Part shown: in pieces, positions 21,787 to 30,000 of the stretch
Layout: every line of letters begins with the position of its first letter
How positions within the stretch are numbered: the first letter of the stretch is position 1
Assembly: GCA_964441335.1 (NCBI GenBank)
Contig: CAYTUI010000006.1
Span: 1 to 44,434 of the forward strand
DNA length: 44,434 nt
Origin: CAYTUI01 sp964441335
GTDB lineage: Bacteria; Patescibacteriota; Patescibacteriia; UBA1558; 2-01-FULL-52-15
Reading direction: 5' to 3'
The notes under the pieces: model-generated
Told to the model about the DNA's origin: nothing
Seen by the model: only the letters and a program-made list of their open reading frames with translations
The model's database searches: none
Position numbers and translations under genes: made by a program

Positions 21787-22026
21787 GTAGTGGAGTAATG
21801 AGTAATTGAGTTATGAGTTATGAGTGATGGGTTATAAGGATTGAGGAATGAGGCAATGCGTTCACGAGTTCTTCAGTCCTTTGATTCTTCCGTTCCGCGG
21901 TTCTTTCGTTCTTCCGTTCATACGTTCTTCAGTTATTAAGTAATGGGTAATGGGGGGATTATAGCAACAGTTTTGTGGGCACTTTAGTGATTATTTATAG
22001 ATAAGAAAATGGCGAATCACAAGTAG
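21787..22026. repeat. degenerate repeats filling the dnaK-dnaJ spacer
   Basis: About 21789-21857 is a 7-base purine-rich array (GAGTAAT, GAGTTAT, GAGTGAT, GAGGAAT and similar). 21860-21939 holds ten octamers of the GTTCTTNN type. After that comes a possible minus-strand -10 TATAAT (21958-21963). No gene is present. Confidence 0.75.
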
Positions 22027-22099
22027 ATTGGTAGCTTGGTAGCTTGGTAGTTTAGTAGCACAGGCGTTTGCTCTACCAATCTACCACTCTACCAAACTA
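22027..22099. repeat. facing octamer arrays (NNGGTAGN and CTACCNNN) at the dnaK stop
   Basis: AGATTGGTAGCTTGGTAG runs toward CTACCAATCTACCACTCT, forming a long hairpin. The last CTA in the array is the reverse complement of the dnaK TAG stop codon, so the array is in register with it, as at dnaX. Confidence 0.8.
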
Positions 22100-23989
22100 C
22101 TTACTCTTATCGTCAACAACCTCGCCCTCAACCGGCTCGTCTTTCTTTTCACCGGCGGTTTGCTGCTCACCGGCCGCGCCCGGCTGCTGCGTCTGTTGAT
22201 ACATAGAGGCGCCAATCTTTTGGGCAACTTGCGACAGTTCTTCACTGGCTTTCTTAATCGCTTCATTATCACTGCCGTCCTTAACTTTCTTTAGTTCATC
22301 AATTTTAGTCTGCAATTCAGTCTTCTGATCGGCAGTTATTTTATCACCGCTTTCTCTAATTAAGCGCTCTCCCATACCGACAGCTGACTCGGCGTTAATT
22401 CTCACTTCCGCCTGTTCTTTCTTTTTCTTATCTTCTTCGGCATGTTCCTCGGCTTCCTTTTTCATCTTGTCAATTTCAGTTTGCGACAAGCCTGAAGAAG
22501 CGGTAATAGTAATGGTCTGCTCCTGTCCGCTGGCTTTATCTTTAGCTTTGACATTAAGAATACCGTTGGCATCCAAATCAAAAGTTACTTCCACCTGCGG
22601 AATACCGCGTGGTGCCGGCGGAATACCGCTTAAAATAAATCTGCCCAGAGTCTTATTATCAGTAGCCATTTCTCTTTCGCCTTGCAAAACGTGAATCTCT
22701 ACTGACGGCTGATTATCAGCGGCCGTAGAAAATATCTGCGACTTGGAAGTCGGAATAGTAGTATTTCTTTCAATCAAAGGGGTCCTAACACCGCCTAAAG
22801 TCTCAATGCCTAAAGTCAAAGGTGTGACGTCAAGCAACAACACATCTTTAACGTCACCCTGTAAAACTCCAGCCTGAACAGCGGCTCCTAAAGCCACCAC
22901 CTCGTCAGGATTAACACTGACATTGGGTTTCTTACCAAAAAACTTTTCTACCTCGGCTAAAACCAGGGGCATCCTAGTCATACCACCAACCATAATTATT
23001 TCATCAAGATTCTTGGCATCCAAACCGGCGTCTGATAAAGCCTTTCTGCAAGGTTCTAAAGTTTTCTCTACCAACGGCCTAATCAAATCTTCCAATTGAG
23101 TTCTGGTGATATCCATAACCAAATGCTGGGGACCGGCGTCGGTGGTAGTGATAAACGGCTGATTAATTTCCGTTTTGGTTGAAGATGACAGTTCAATTTT
23201 AGCTTTTTCTGCGGCTTCCTTCAGTCTCTGCAAAGCCAGTCGGTCATTAGCTAAATCAATACCGTGCTCTTTCCTGAATTGCTCCAATATCCAAGTAATA
23301 ATTTTCTGATCAAAGTCATCGCCACCTAAATGAGTATCGCCATTAGTAGCTTTAACTTCAACAGTATCATTGCCAATTTCCAGAATGGAGATATCAAATG
23401 TTCCGCCACCCAAATCGTAAACGGCAATTTTCTGATCCTTTTTCTTATCAAAACCGTAGGCCAAGGCGGCCGCTGTCGGTTCATTGATAATTCTTTTTAC
23501 TTCCAAACCGGCAATTTTACCGGCGTCTTTAGTGGCCTGTCTTTGCGAATCATCAAAATAAGCCGGCACAGTAATAACAGCTTCGGTGACTTTTTCGCCC
23601 AATCTTTCTTCGGCATCAGCTTTCAATTTCTGCAAAATCATGGCGGAGATTTCCTGCGGACTGTAATCTTTATCACCCAGAGTTACTTTAACTCCCTCAC
23701 CACTTTTTACAATCTTAAAAGGCATTTCTTTGATATCACGATCCACTTCCTGATCACTAGAGCGTCTACCAATCAGTCTTTTAACGGAAAAAATAGTGTT
23801 TACCGGATTAGTCACAGCCTGTCGCTTAGCGGAAACTCCTACCAAGCGCTCGCCTGATTTTGACAAAGCGATAATAGATGGTGTAGTTCTATTACCTTCC
23901 TTGTTTTCAATAATTTTAGGTTTACCGCCCTCCATGATGGCCATGGCGGAATTGGTTGTACCCAAGTCAATTCCTAATATCTTTGGCAT
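22097..23989 (-). CDS. dnaK: chaperone protein DnaK (Hsp70)
   Basis: A 630-residue full-length Hsp70. The ATPase domain starts GIDLGTTNSAMAIMEGG and has the phosphate-2 segment VYDLGGGTFDISIL and adenosine motif IIMVGGMTRMP. The linker DVLLLDVTPLTLGIET leads to the peptide-binding domain, and a helical lid ends in a Gln/Gly-rich tail and an acidic terminus (EGEVVDDKSK rather than EEVD). It folds and protects proteins with GrpE and DnaJ. It is the last gene of hrcA-grpE-(zinc protein)-dnaK behind CIRCE. A weak AAAGGAAA precedes the ATG. Confidence 0.98.
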   Translation of the reverse strand: MPKILGIDLGTTNSAMAIMEGGKPKIIENKEGNRTTPSIIALSKSGERLVGVSAKRQAVTNPVNTIFSVKRLIGRRSSDQEVDRDIKEMPFKIVKSGEGVKVTLGDKDYSPQEISAMILQKLKADAEERLGEKVTEAVITVPAYFDDSQRQATKDAGKIAGLEVKRIINEPTAAALAYGFDKKKDQKIAVYDLGGGTFDISILEIGNDTVEVKATNGDTHLGGDDFDQKIITWILEQFRKEHGIDLANDRLALQRLKEAAEKAKIELSSSTKTEINQPFITTTDAGPQHLVMDITRTQLEDLIRPLVEKTLEPCRKALSDAGLDAKNLDEIIMVGGMTRMPLVLAEVEKFFGKKPNVSVNPDEVVALGAAVQAGVLQGDVKDVLLLDVTPLTLGIETLGGVRTPLIERNTTIPTSKSQIFSTAADNQPSVEIHVLQGEREMATDNKTLGRFILSGIPPAPRGIPQVEVTFDLDANGILNVKAKDKASGQEQTITITASSGLSQTEIDKMKKEAEEHAEEDKKKKEQAEVRINAESAVGMGERLIRESGDKITADQKTELQTKIDELKKVKDGSDNEAIKKASEELSQVAQKIGASMYQQTQQPGAAGEQQTAGEKKDEPVEGEVVDDKSK

Positions 23990-24012
23990 AATTATTTTCC
24001 TTTCTTATTTTT

Positions 24013-24408
24013 TTACTGCACTTGTCTGTCTGACCCGCCCTGTCTATCAACTAATGACGATAGGTTATCGGCGGTCAGATCATCAGATCGCAGATTCTTT
24101 ATTAAATCTTTATTACTACTAATATATTTATAAATCTCCAAAAACTCATCCTCACTGATGGCTTTACCTTCTAAAATTTCTAAAGCCTCTATAGCGGCCA
24201 TATCGGTCAGCATAGCGTTGCCGATTAATCCTTGCGGCGTATTCATAACATTGGCCAAAAGATTAACCTGACAGTTAGCGCAGCGTAAATGCGCCAACAG
24301 TGAAAATTCCGTTTCAGTCAGAACTGTTACCATGGCTTGCTGAAAAACCGCCTGGCAAGCCGGGCATCTTTGAATCAGTTTTAAGCTTAAATTATTTGGT
24401 CTATCCAT
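24013..24408 (-). CDS. hypothetical zinc-binding protein in the heat-shock operon
   Basis: A 131-residue protein with CPAC (15-18) and CANC (about 43-46), enough for one zinc site. It has a helical C-terminal half (MAAIEALEILEGKAISEDEFLEIYKYISSNKDLI) and a polar tail. It begins one base after the grpE stop and lies directly before dnaK, so it is translated from the same mRNA under HrcA control. The two CxxC pairs separated by 24 residues and the operon position suggest a small chaperone-linked or redox-sensing protein; this is inference. I do not recognise a named family. Confidence 0.75.
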   Translation of the reverse strand: MDRPNNLSLKLIQRCPACQAVFQQAMVTVLTETEFSLLAHLRCANCQVNLLANVMNTPQGLIGNAMLTDMAAIEALEILEGKAISEDEFLEIYKYISSNKDLIKNLRSDDLTADNLSSLVDRQGGSDRQVQ

Positions 24409-24409
24409 T

Positions 24410-24922
24410 TTATTTTTGTTCCTGCGAATTATTAACTACCACCTTGGCCGGTTTAATAATCTTACCATTCATTTGATAACCGGGACTAATAACTTCAATT
24501 ATTTCATCGTCCTGAAAACCCTCTGTCTCCTGACTGCTGATTGCCTCATGAATATTATGATCAAACTTATCTCCTGGCTTAACCGCAATCGGCTCAACGC
24601 CCAACTGGTTCAATAAACTGCTAATTTGCGACTTAATATGATCCAACCCGATAGCCCAGCCGTCTTTTTTATTCGTTTCAGGAATATGTGTCAGGGCTGT
24701 CTGAAAATTGTCGTAAATAGGTAATAACTCCAAAACAATATTCTCACGCTCGCGCAATATGCCCTGACCGGTGCGCTTATCCAGCTCTTTCTTAGCGTTT
24801 TCATAATCGGCCAGAGCTCTTTGCCAACCTTCTAAATTATGTTGCGCTTCTTTCTGCAACTCACCTAATTGATCATCAACAGGCAAATCAGCTGGTTGCT
24901 TATGTTTTATATCTTTTAACAT
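24410..24922 (-). CDS. grpE: nucleotide exchange factor GrpE
   Basis: A 170-residue GrpE, which releases ADP from DnaK. The long N-terminal helix with LQKEAQHNLEGWQRALADYENAKKEL and the central helices (NIVLELLPIYDNFQTAL) form the dimer stalk. The C-terminal beta domain has the family signature (HEAISSQETEGFQDDEIIEVISPGYQMNGKIIKPAKVVV). The start codon overlaps the hrcA stop (TAATG), so the two are coupled. Confidence 0.96.
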   Translation of the reverse strand: MLKDIKHKQPADLPVDDQLGELQKEAQHNLEGWQRALADYENAKKELDKRTGQGILRERENIVLELLPIYDNFQTALTHIPETNKKDGWAIGLDHIKSQISSLLNQLGVEPIAVKPGDKFDHNIHEAISSQETEGFQDDEIIEVISPGYQMNGKIIKPAKVVVNNSQEQK

Positions 24923-25593
24923 TATTCCAAATATTTAACTGCTTCTTTTAAAATGCCAATATTCTTTTGGTAATCAGTTCTAATCGGCCCTAATAGTCCC
25001 AAAATAGTTTCTTCGGACTTGCCGTTGGAAACAAACAAGGCGCTACAATCTACTCCGAAAGGATTACCGCGCCCCAGAAAAATCGTCGGTTCAGTACTTA
25101 AACTGCCGAAGACGCTGGCAGTTAAATCATCTAACTGATCCACAATTGAGCCTAAAGATATCATTAGACTAGAATCCATAAATTCCGGCTGTGAAAACAA
25201 CTGGCTAAAACCTGTGTAGTAAAACTCATCATCCCCAAATCCGACAATAGCCGCCGAGCCCGAAAGTTTAGCCAATAGTCTGGCCAAACCTTTAATACCA
25301 TCCTGATGACGACAACTGTCCATTAACTTCAAGACTCTGGATTCAACCGGGGCAATTTGCATCAAATTATCCAAGTAGTATTTCAAACCTTTAATAGTCG
25401 GCACGCGACCGGCCGAGGTATATGGCTGGGCAATATAGCCCTGCTCTTCCAAAGCCATCATTTCGTTCCTAATCGTGGCTGAACTAACATCAAAATCACC
25501 ATGATTGGAAATAATAATTGAACCAACTGGTTGAGCCGTATTAATATACAGTTCCACCACGGTTTTAAGTAAATTTTTACGTCTATCGTCCAT
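24922..25593 (-). CDS. hrcA: heat-inducible transcription repressor HrcA (short form)
   Basis: A 223-residue repressor of chaperone genes, shorter than the usual 330-350 residues. The N-terminal winged-helix DNA-binding domain is complete (RRKNLLKTVVELYINTAQPVGS, SSATIRNEMMALEEQGYIAQPYTSAGRVPT). The C-terminal GAF-like domain is reduced but keeps LGLLGPIRTDYQKNIGILKEAVKYL at the end. A perfect CIRCE operator lies in its own promoter, so it represses this operon, including itself. The ribosome binding site is weak. Confidence 0.94.
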   Translation of the reverse strand: MDDRRKNLLKTVVELYINTAQPVGSIIISNHGDFDVSSATIRNEMMALEEQGYIAQPYTSAGRVPTIKGLKYYLDNLMQIAPVESRVLKLMDSCRHQDGIKGLARLLAKLSGSAAIVGFGDDEFYYTGFSQLFSQPEFMDSSLMISLGSIVDQLDDLTASVFGSLSTEPTIFLGRGNPFGVDCSALFVSNGKSEETILGLLGPIRTDYQKNIGILKEAVKYLE

Positions 25594-25602
25594 TTTTAGC
25601 TC

Positions 25603-25629
25603 TTAGCACTCTAATATGGAGAGTGCTAA
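25603..25629 (-). promoter_or_regulatory. CIRCE operator (HrcA binding site)
   Basis: A perfect TTAGCACTC-N9-GAGTGCTAA palindrome. It spans the predicted transcription start, 10 bases before the hrcA ATG, so HrcA would block initiation. Confidence 0.97.
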
Positions 25630-25632
25630 TTT

Positions 25633-25660
25633 ATTATATCAGCCTATATATGGCTGTCAA
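25633..25660 (-). promoter_or_regulatory. promoter of the hrcA-grpE-dnaK operon
   Basis: Minus-strand TTGACA (25655-25660), a 16-base spacer and a perfect TATAAT (25633-25638), directly before CIRCE. Confidence 0.88.
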
Positions 25661-25684
25661 TAGACTGTACACGCCTCATAAAGA

Positions 25685-25812
25685 CAAGAGCCTCCCCTGC
25701 CAAGGGGAGGACCAAGGAGGGGTCTTCAATTTCACTGACCTCCCCTTTCCCCTCCTTTTCAAAGATTACCGACGAATGCCCCCTCCTTTTCAAGGAGGGG
25801 CTAGGGGTGGTT
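25685..25812. repeat. CCCCTCC/GGAGGGG palindromic repeats
   Basis: Several inverted pairs, for example CCTCCCCTGCC-AAGGGGAGG and CCCCTCCTTTTC-AAGGAGGGG, the latter followed by CTAGGGGTGGTT. A relative lies at 31001-31050. The 320-base space between hrcA and the pilin gene holds only these repeats, the promoter/operator and a terminator. Confidence 0.75.
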
Positions 25813-25862
25813 ATTACTTTTGACATACAACAAGCCTTCCATCCCCCAATCTCCTCCCAATC

Positions 25863-25893
25863 AAAAAACCCCCAACTACTAAGCCAGAGGTTT
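25863..25893 (-). terminator. putative terminator of the pilin gene
   Basis: On the minus strand AAACCTC (25887-25893) pairs with GGGGTTT (25866-25872), one G-U pair, and TTT follows. Confidence 0.5.
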
Positions 25894-25914
25894 CCTAATT
25901 TAAGTTAAACCATT

Positions 25915-26388
25915 TTAACGTGAGACGTTAATAATTTCTGAATTATAAGTTGTACATGCGCCTACTTGAACCCTACCACTTGAACTTCTCATAAAGTAAT
26001 AGCCTGTTCCGTCACCATATAAGAACCCCGTTGAGCTACTGGGGTCTTGCGGCATTGTCGCCAAATAAGTATCAACTAAATTATTGTCAATGTCCTTACA
26101 AGCAGCTGCCACGGTTGAAGACGCCGTGCAATCATTACAAGCTGCACCAGTGCCAATCTGAAACGTTCCATCCTGATCAACATTTCCAGGCCACGTTCCG
26201 CTATTATCCACGACATAAGTCATAATAGCATTTAAAATAGCAGTGGTGTCACTCCAGCGAGTAGCATTTTGCGCGTTACCAATTCTTTTGGCAGGATCAA
26301 TAGCCACAAAAGTCGCCGCCGCTAGCAGAGCAATAATTGTCACCACTATGATTAACTCTAATAGTGTAAAACCTTTATTTTTATTCAT
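25915..26388 (-). CDS. type IV pilin (major-type prepilin)
   Basis: A 157-residue prepilin. A six-residue leader MNKNKG is followed by the cleavage and assembly motif FTLLELIIVVTIIALLAAATFVAIDP: the prepilin peptidase would cut after G6, F7 would be methylated, and E11 is the conserved Glu5 of the mature pilin. The rest is a small globular domain with four Cys residues (ACNDC, ACKD, GACT), able to form disulphides. It is the first gene of its own short transcript just before the heat-shock operon, downstream of the PilM-like gene. It is the best candidate for the main pilus subunit here, because the others carry large passenger domains. Confidence 0.92.
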   Translation of the reverse strand: MNKNKGFTLLELIIVVTIIALLAAATFVAIDPAKRIGNAQNATRWSDTTAILNAIMTYVVDNSGTWPGNVDQDGTFQIGTGAACNDCTASSTVAAACKDIDNNLVDTYLATMPQDPSSSTGFLYGDGTGYYFMRSSSGRVQVGACTTYNSEIINVSR

Positions 26389-26421
26389 ATATTTGTCTCT
26401 AACTTATACACAAGTAGGTAA

Positions 26422-26450
26422 ATTATAGCATAAAAACCTCATTTTGTCCG
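26422..26450 (-). promoter_or_regulatory. putative promoter of the pilin gene
   Basis: Minus-strand CGGACA (26445-26450), a 17-base spacer and TATAAT (26422-26427), leaving a leader of about 27 bases. The -35 overlaps the last codons of the upstream gene. Confidence 0.5.
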
Positions 26451-26458
26451 TGTTTAAT

Positions 26459-28261
26459 CTAATATCTAATACTCTCGCTAATCTGATAATCACCACCGGG
26501 TAAAGGCGTTATACTGACTTTGCGGTTAAGCTGACCGGACGGTAGCGGGTCATTATTCTGACTAAAGGCGTTAGACAATAAATTCTGATATTGCTGGTAG
26601 TCAACCAACAAAAATTCATAGCCGATAGAAATCTTCATCTCCTGTCTGGTATTGGGTATAAAAGCCTCTACACTGGGGATAGTGCTAACAACCTGACTGG
26701 TTAAAGTTCTGTCAACCAAGTACTTATTAAATGTCTGATACTCCGCTGACAAACTCTGTAAATTATCTGACCAGACCCTATTGGCCAAATCCCTAGTAAC
26801 ATAATCATAAACCTGCAAAGTATCGTCAATGTAAAGATTGGAATTTAGCATATTACGATTTATCCTTTGCCAATATGTTTCATCCAGTAAAATTGTCTGA
26901 CTCAATTCATTAGAAACTTTGGATCCTGATAGACTGCCTGCCTTAGGGTTATCCGGAGTCAGGGATAAATTATAAGTTAAATTAATTTCCTTAAAATTCA
27001 ATTGGGACTTAATCTCGGCCGGGACAGCTCCCCTATCGGAGTTCATATACCAACTTAAAGCAAATACTCCAAAAGCTAGCATCAGCATTCCCAAAAAAGC
27101 TAAACGACGTCCAACAGAAACAGATTTTTTTTGAGAAATAACCGTCACCTCTTTGCCCTCTATCTTGGTTTCAGGAGCCTTTTGCTTTTTAGCTTGCCGG
27201 CTTTCTTTTTTACGTTCTGATTTGGTCTTGCTGGGTGAAAAATTTATCAACTCATCTTTACTCTGAAAAGCCGTTAATGCTAATCCCAAAACCGGCATAA
27301 AAGTCGTGGATTCGGCTTTGGACTGCGGTATCTTAAATAAACTTCTGGCTTTGGCGATTTCCACTTCCTGACCAATCTGGGACTTAAAAAAATTCAGGGT
27401 CTCAACACTGGCTGAACTGCCACCCGCCAACAGTACTTTATCAATTCTGGCGGTATATTTTTTTTGATAATAATTGGCAAACATCCTAATCTCGTCAATC
27501 AAACTCTGATAGGCTTCAGGTATAAATTCCGCCAAACCATTCTCTTCTGCCAACTGCAACTTCTTTCTCTCCGCTTCCTCCGTCTGCAAATTTAATTTTT
27601 TGGCAATCTTGGCCGTCAAGGCATTGCCGGCCAACTGAATATTAACAGACTCTTTGACCACGCCGCGCGCCACAATTGAAGCAATCGTCGTTCTGGCTCC
27701 AATGTCCAAAATTAAAGTCGGCGTTTCCTTCTTCGGTTCCACCACAGCGCTGGCTAAAGCCACCGACTCCATGGTAATAAAATCGCTGTCTATTCCGATG
27801 GAATCAAATAGTTTAACATAATCATCAACTATATTTCTGTAAGTCGCGGCATAAAATACTTCAGCGTTTTCACCACTGGTTATTGTTTGAAAATCAGCCA
27901 CAATAAATTCTTCATCAACCGGCACATACTCCAAACCCTTTTGTCTGGCAATTTTGGCTAACTCCTCTCCTTTCAAATTCTTGGGTACTGAAAAAGTTTG
28001 GGAAAAAACTTTTGATTCAGGAATAGAAAAGGCCACCACTTTCGGTTTCATTGACTGCGGTTTGGCGTCGGCCAACAGTTTAATAACCGCCTGACGAAGT
28101 TGTTCTAATGACAAAATTTTTCCGTCTTCTATAATATCCGGCGGAATCCGCAATCTGGACCAACACAAAACCTTATAATGAAGCCCCGCTTTTTGCAACT
28201 GTAAGGCTTCAATAGATGCGTCGGAAAAATTGATAGCGACAATGTCTGATGATTTAAACAT
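26459..28261 (-). CDS. pilM: PilM-like assembly ATPase fused to a PilN-like membrane region
   Basis: A 600-residue protein. Residues 1 to about 345 form an actin-like PilM domain (VAINFSDASIEALQL, VVAFSIPESKVFSQTF, TLILDIGARTTIASIV, VLLAGGSSASVETL). A Lys/Glu-rich linker follows, then one membrane helix (about 384-406) and a periplasmic-type region of about 190 residues. In most bacteria PilM is cytoplasmic and binds the N-terminus of a separate membrane protein PilN; here both seem to be in one chain. That would tether the actin-like ring directly to the alignment complex. It lies at the downstream end of the pilus genes, next to an inverted copy of a spacer repeat. Confidence 0.85.
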   Translation of the reverse strand: MFKSSDIVAINFSDASIEALQLQKAGLHYKVLCWSRLRIPPDIIEDGKILSLEQLRQAVIKLLADAKPQSMKPKVVAFSIPESKVFSQTFSVPKNLKGEELAKIARQKGLEYVPVDEEFIVADFQTITSGENAEVFYAATYRNIVDDYVKLFDSIGIDSDFITMESVALASAVVEPKKETPTLILDIGARTTIASIVARGVVKESVNIQLAGNALTAKIAKKLNLQTEEAERKKLQLAEENGLAEFIPEAYQSLIDEIRMFANYYQKKYTARIDKVLLAGGSSASVETLNFFKSQIGQEVEIAKARSLFKIPQSKAESTTFMPVLGLALTAFQSKDELINFSPSKTKSERKKESRQAKKQKAPETKIEGKEVTVISQKKSVSVGRRLAFLGMLMLAFGVFALSWYMNSDRGAVPAEIKSQLNFKEINLTYNLSLTPDNPKAGSLSGSKVSNELSQTILLDETYWQRINRNMLNSNLYIDDTLQVYDYVTRDLANRVWSDNLQSLSAEYQTFNKYLVDRTLTSQVVSTIPSVEAFIPNTRQEMKISIGYEFLLVDYQQYQNLLSNAFSQNNDPLPSGQLNRKVSITPLPGGDYQISESIRY

Positions 28262-28275
28262 CTGTGTGTCCGTTA

Positions 28276-28357
28276 GTTCTTACGTTCTTATGTTCCTACG
28301 TTCTTTAGTTCTCACGTTCTTCGGTTCTTAAGTTCTTCAGTTCTTTCGTTCTTTAGC
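28276..28357 (+). repeat. degenerate 8-bp tandem array GTTCTTNN, PilM-side copy
   Basis: Ten octamers from GTTCTTAC to GTTCTTTA. The register continues into GCTCATAG and GTTATAGG of the adjoining repeat. Related in inverse orientation to 35022-35093. Confidence 0.9.
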
Positions 28358-28431
28358 TCATAGGTTATAGGTACTAGGTATTTCGCCCAGAGGGCGATCG
28401 GCCTTTGGCCGAAGGTATTAGGAAAAAATCG
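28358..28431 (+). repeat. 74-bp inverted repeat, left copy, with twin-hairpin unit
   Basis: Identical to the reverse complement of 34953-35027 except for one T in a T-run. It contains a 32-base twin-hairpin unit (28382-28413) flanked on both sides by GGTAT. Confidence 0.92.
28382..28413 (+). repeat. 32-bp twin-hairpin unit, copy 4
   Basis: TCGCCC-AGA-GGGCGA followed by TCGGCC-TTT-GGCCGA, bounded by T and A, both stems perfect, with GGTAT on each side. Confidence 0.85.
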
Positions 28432-28485
28432 TCGTACCATCCCCCATTGCTCATTCCTCAATCCTCATAACTCAATTATACCACA

Positions 28486-29970
28486 TTAATTGATTGTATA
28501 TTTTACTATTGAGTGAAGATTCGAAGTGAAACGGCGAACAGTAAAATATATATTCAATCCGGAAACTAAAATTTTTGGGCGACTAAGCGCATCCAAATCA
28601 GAATCGTACATTAGAATTTGGGAAATAGTAAAATCTCTAAGATCTATTTGATAAATATTATGATCCCAAGCAGCATTATCTGCAAAATCCACGTACAAAT
28701 AATTACCTGTCACTGTTGCCTCACTTGTCCAAGCATAAACATTAGTATCAATGTCCCCAACAACCGACATAGAATTAACATCAATTTTCTTAATATGAAT
28801 ATTAAATGAATCCCCGCCATCTGAACCAACGAGATAAACATAATCTCCTGACAAAGTCGATGAATTATAGGCATTAGTACCAGCGCCTCCCCCACTAACC
28901 GAGGATACTGCCGAGCCTTCAAAATTGCTACCAACGGCAAATTTAAATAAACCACTCTTACCGGAAAACGTGCCGGAACCGGCAGTAACGTAGGCTAGAC
29001 CATTATTTATATCCAAATCTAAGTATCTCGCATAAGCGGCATTAATACTAGCTCTGGCGGTTATACCTGTGCTGGTAAAGTCATTTACACTAATTCGCCA
29101 CATTCCTAATTTATTACTATTTCCAGCATCGCCAAAAGCTACATAAACATAATCCCCTTCGGCAGCTATGGGAGAATTGTACGGCGTATAAACCGTTACC
29201 GAGGGAGCACCACTCATTACTGTTACTCCATCGGCGACAAAATTATTCAAATCTACACGCAATACATTTAAAACGCTACTGATATGATAAGCCACGTAAA
29301 GATAGCCCCTATGTACAACAGAGTCATAATACAGACTATCACCAGGAGTCAGGCCGTGCAGGACACTCTCGGACGTCATGGTGCTTAAATTCACCTTGGC
29401 AATGGACAACTTATTACTATAAGCGCTATCTCTAAAAACCACATAAGCATAATTACCATCAATGGAAAAACATCTTGAAGTATTGCCAGAAGCGCTGGCG
29501 TCGGCGTTGACAATACCGGAAGAAGCCATTGTATTTGTGCTAGCATCCACTTGTGTCTGATACTCATTCACAGTAATCGGGTTAGTACTGAAATCCACCG
29601 TTGAAGTAGCCCGCATGACCGTATTATAAAATGCGCTGGTGGAAGACGCCCTGGCTCTTAAAAATTTTTTATTTCCGGTAGTGGCAATATCAACCTGGCA
29701 ATCAATATTTGAAGGCCCAATGTCATTAACATTTAATAAGGTTACTGCCGAACTACTGCTTCGTAAATCACCAATAGCAGAATCTAAACAACCATCAACT
29801 GCCGTGGACAGCTCGCGATTAAAAAGTAAAGAGCCGCTGGTTAAAGAATAATCCAGATTCATAATTGCCAACGACACGACAAAAACTAAAGCTACTGATG
29901 TAACAATAATCACTGTCAATAAGGCAATAGCACCCTTCCCATTATTAATTTTTGGGTCATCCTTTGTCAT
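28486..29970 (-). CDS. PilX-like pilus protein with beta-propeller passenger
   Basis: A 494-residue protein. The N-terminal 40 residues (KGAIALLTVIIVTSVALVFVVSLAIM) are the hydrophobic helix of PilX/GspK-type minor pilins, without a standard GFTLxE cleavage site. From about 160 on, a motif of the form GxYxYVxFxDxxxxNxLxxxxIxxxxF recurs about six times (GNYAYVVFRDS, GDYVYVAFGDA, NGLAYVTAGSG, GDYVYLVGSDG, GNYLYVDFADN), the pattern of beta-propeller blades. Such a domain on a pilus would be exported and could bind a surface ligand. The gene is the last of the minor-pilin cluster and lies directly inside the left 74-bp inverted repeat. Confidence 0.78.
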   Translation of the reverse strand: MTKDDPKINNGKGAIALLTVIIVTSVALVFVVSLAIMNLDYSLTSGSLLFNRELSTAVDGCLDSAIGDLRSSSSAVTLLNVNDIGPSNIDCQVDIATTGNKKFLRARASSTSAFYNTVMRATSTVDFSTNPITVNEYQTQVDASTNTMASSGIVNADASASGNTSRCFSIDGNYAYVVFRDSAYSNKLSIAKVNLSTMTSESVLHGLTPGDSLYYDSVVHRGYLYVAYHISSVLNVLRVDLNNFVADGVTVMSGAPSVTVYTPYNSPIAAEGDYVYVAFGDAGNSNKLGMWRISVNDFTSTGITARASINAAYARYLDLDINNGLAYVTAGSGTFSGKSGLFKFAVGSNFEGSAVSSVSGGGAGTNAYNSSTLSGDYVYLVGSDGGDSFNIHIKKIDVNSMSVVGDIDTNVYAWTSEATVTGNYLYVDFADNAAWDHNIYQIDLRDFTISQILMYDSDLDALSRPKILVSGLNIYFTVRRFTSNLHSIVKYTIN

Positions 29971-30000
29971 TTATTTGTGTAAACTAATATAATTACTTCA

